From NCBI GenBank assembly GCA_018105865.1, contig CM030858.1, positions 13,934,596-13,998,595 on the forward strand: DNA of 64,000 bases. The letters run 5' to 3'. Origin of the DNA: Metaphire vulgaris (lineage: Eukaryota; Annelida; Clitellata; Crassiclitellata; Megascolecidae). The stretch's first letter is position 1; every line of letters starts with the position of its first letter. Under the pieces are notes generated by a model. It ran no database searches, had not been told where the DNA came from, and worked only from the letters and a program-made list of their open reading frames with translations. A program made the position numbers and the translations under genes. Below are positions 63,773-64,000 of this stretch, one piece after another.

Positions 63773-64000
63773 CAATTGCTGAAGATGCATTAGTCGTGTT
63801 GCTGGATGTCGTGAGAATGACATCGCCGAAATAGACCGGGTGAGTCTCGCGAGTGGAGAGATGGAGAATCTAAAGAGCATTTGAATGATTGAAAGAGAGT
63901 CGTATTCAGTTCAGAGGCATTTCTCTTCATAATCAGATGATGAGTTTAATTGCTTCTCTGTTTTCGGTTCGGTGATTTTTAAAAAAGTAATTTTTAAAAG

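Overview
The window looks like nuclear DNA of an intron-rich invertebrate animal. Coding sequence is split by GT-AG introns, CpG is not depleted, and simple-sequence arrays and short non-autonomous DNA transposons are very abundant. A lophotrochozoan or other marine invertebrate is plausible, but the species cannot be fixed from the sequence. Five genes could be joined exon by exon with matching reading phases, plus one orphan first exon.

Layout. (1) 2808-12474, plus: a Tbx2/3-type T-box transcription factor in six exons. Its frame is broken by one base (modulo 3) in each of two GGA-rich acidic tracts. Intron 2 holds an hAT transposon remnant. (2) 12475-19890: mostly non-coding, with a roughly 520-bp tandem duplication and one possible orphan terminal exon. 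(3) 19891-23430, minus: complete nine-exon GTPBP3 (mitochondrial tRNA wobble-uridine GTPase), arranged head to head with (4) 24509-26286, plus: a three-exon SLC48A1/HRG-1 heme transporter. (5) 27665-29018, minus: three-exon FMC1, a mitochondrial ATP synthase assembly factor. (6) 30396-33094, plus: a very small protein made almost entirely of tau/MAP2-type microtubule-binding repeats, one repeat per 93-nt exon. A decayed extra repeat exon is visible. (7) 33095-42221: non-coding, with hAT MITEs, a 5'-truncated LINE and a Tigger/pogo-like element. (8) 42222-63374 and beyond, plus: a natriuretic-peptide-receptor-like receptor guanylyl cyclase locus that runs off the right edge. It has two alternative-looking first exons (42222-42963 and 49727-50453), each encoding a signal peptide and the membrane-distal ligand-binding region, and both ending in phase 1. 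Only one set of downstream exons (lobe 2, transmembrane segment, start of kinase-homology domain) is visible.

The genes do not form an operon. GTPBP3 and FMC1 are both mitochondrial and SLC48A1 supplies heme, but this is probably coincidental. The best candidates for something undescribed are the shared-chassis guanylyl cyclase locus and the repeat-only tau-like protein. Several transposon families are defined here by exact target-site duplications.
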